This document shows, in pieces, positions 63,745 through 64,000 of a stretch of 64,000 bases of DNA. The notes under the pieces are model-generated. The model did no database searches. It saw only the letters and a program-made list of their open reading frames with translations, and was not told where the DNA came from. A program made the position numbers and the translations under genes. This DNA is from Ceratorhiza oryzae-sativae (Eukaryota; Basidiomycota; Agaricomycetes; Cantharellales; Ceratobasidiaceae). Every line of letters begins with the position of its first letter. Positions within the stretch are counted from its first letter, which is position 1. The stretch spans positions 496,001 to 560,000 of the forward strand of contig JARWMV010000247.1 of the NCBI GenBank assembly GCA_030998015.1. Direction: 5' to 3'.

Positions 63745-64000
63745 ATGATGTTCCAATCCGCCTGTCTCGCCGCCGCTGCCGTCCCCGCCTTGGCTTCCGC
63801 GTTCCCTGCGTACGGTCATATAGCAGACAAGGCCTTGAGGTAAGTCTTGTACCCTCCACGCGTGGTACGCAGCAGCTGATGCCGCCCTCCAGCGCGGCCA
63901 AGTACGCTGGCTATGCCTACCTCGTCTTCCAATGTGTTCGACCGATCCTTCGCCGCGTCTTGTCCAACCTCCTCCCGCCGCGTATCATCCAGCCAGATAG
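63745..64000 (+). CDS. Start of a secreted protein, cut by the window end
   Basis: ATG at 63745 (or 63748) begins a typical signal peptide, FQSACLAAAAVPALASA, followed by FPAYGHIADKAL and a GTAAGT donor at 63841. The possible second exon starts after the CAG near 63893. The mature start FPAYG recalls fungal haem-thiolate peroxidases, but the visible part is too short to name the family. Confidence 0.5.

Overview
The window is nuclear DNA of a filamentous basidiomycete, most likely an Agaricomycete near Rhizoctonia/Ceratobasidium. This is inferred from dense short introns (about 50-65 nt, GT-AG), a DUF6533-type membrane family, F-box/LRR proteins, an APH-like kinase, a GH15-CBM20 glucoamylase, a fungal type IIC P-type ATPase and QDE-1-family cellular RNA-dependent RNA polymerases (RdRPs). 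No database search was possible, so every name rests on motifs and recalled family patterns.

Layout. 0.2-2 kb: degraded cytochrome P450 (+). 3.5-5.2 kb: three-exon F-box-like protein (+). 6.1-8.5 kb: secreted GH18 chitinase with a CBM5-like tail (+). 8.7-10.2 kb: APH-fold kinase-like gene (-). 11.2-11.7 kb: Ser/Pro-rich protein (+). 12.3-13.6 kb: PP2A-subfamily phosphatase (+). 13.6-23.2 kb: gene-poor, with decayed DUF6533-type membrane genes in both orientations and a 5'-truncated LINE with a target-site duplication. 23.2-25.5 kb: 746-aa single-pass membrane protein (-). 26.5-32.5 kb: five tandem copies of an unnamed gene family (-). 32.6-33.8 kb: alkaline ceramidase (-). 34.3-39.3 kb: RdRP-1 (-). 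41.8-43.4 kb: F-box/LRR gene (+). 43.9-48.3 kb: RdRP-2 (+). 48.5-50.1 kb: intact Tc1/mariner-type transposon (+). 51.6-51.8 kb: 64-aa protein gene (+). 52.1-54.6 kb: glucoamylase (-). 55.6-57.1 kb: CPA2-type cation/proton antiporter (+). 58.2-62.7 kb: Na+,K+-ATPase-like pump (+). 63.7 kb to the end: start of a secreted protein (+).

The most interesting locus is the divergent RdRP pair. RdRP-1 keeps the catalytic DLDGD motif. RdRP-2 stays in frame over 14 exons (1226 codons plus stop) but reads NLSGD and lacks the N-terminal domain of RdRP-1. In both genes the motif is assembled through a conserved 5-nt microexon. This suggests an expressed pseudo-polymerase beside an active one in an RNA-silencing locus.

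A second theme is quality: most conserved genes carry single-base changes, mainly losses from short base runs, each of which breaks frame inside conserved sequence. I read these mainly as assembly errors, although some genes (P450, DUF6533 copies, third array copy) are probably truly decayed.
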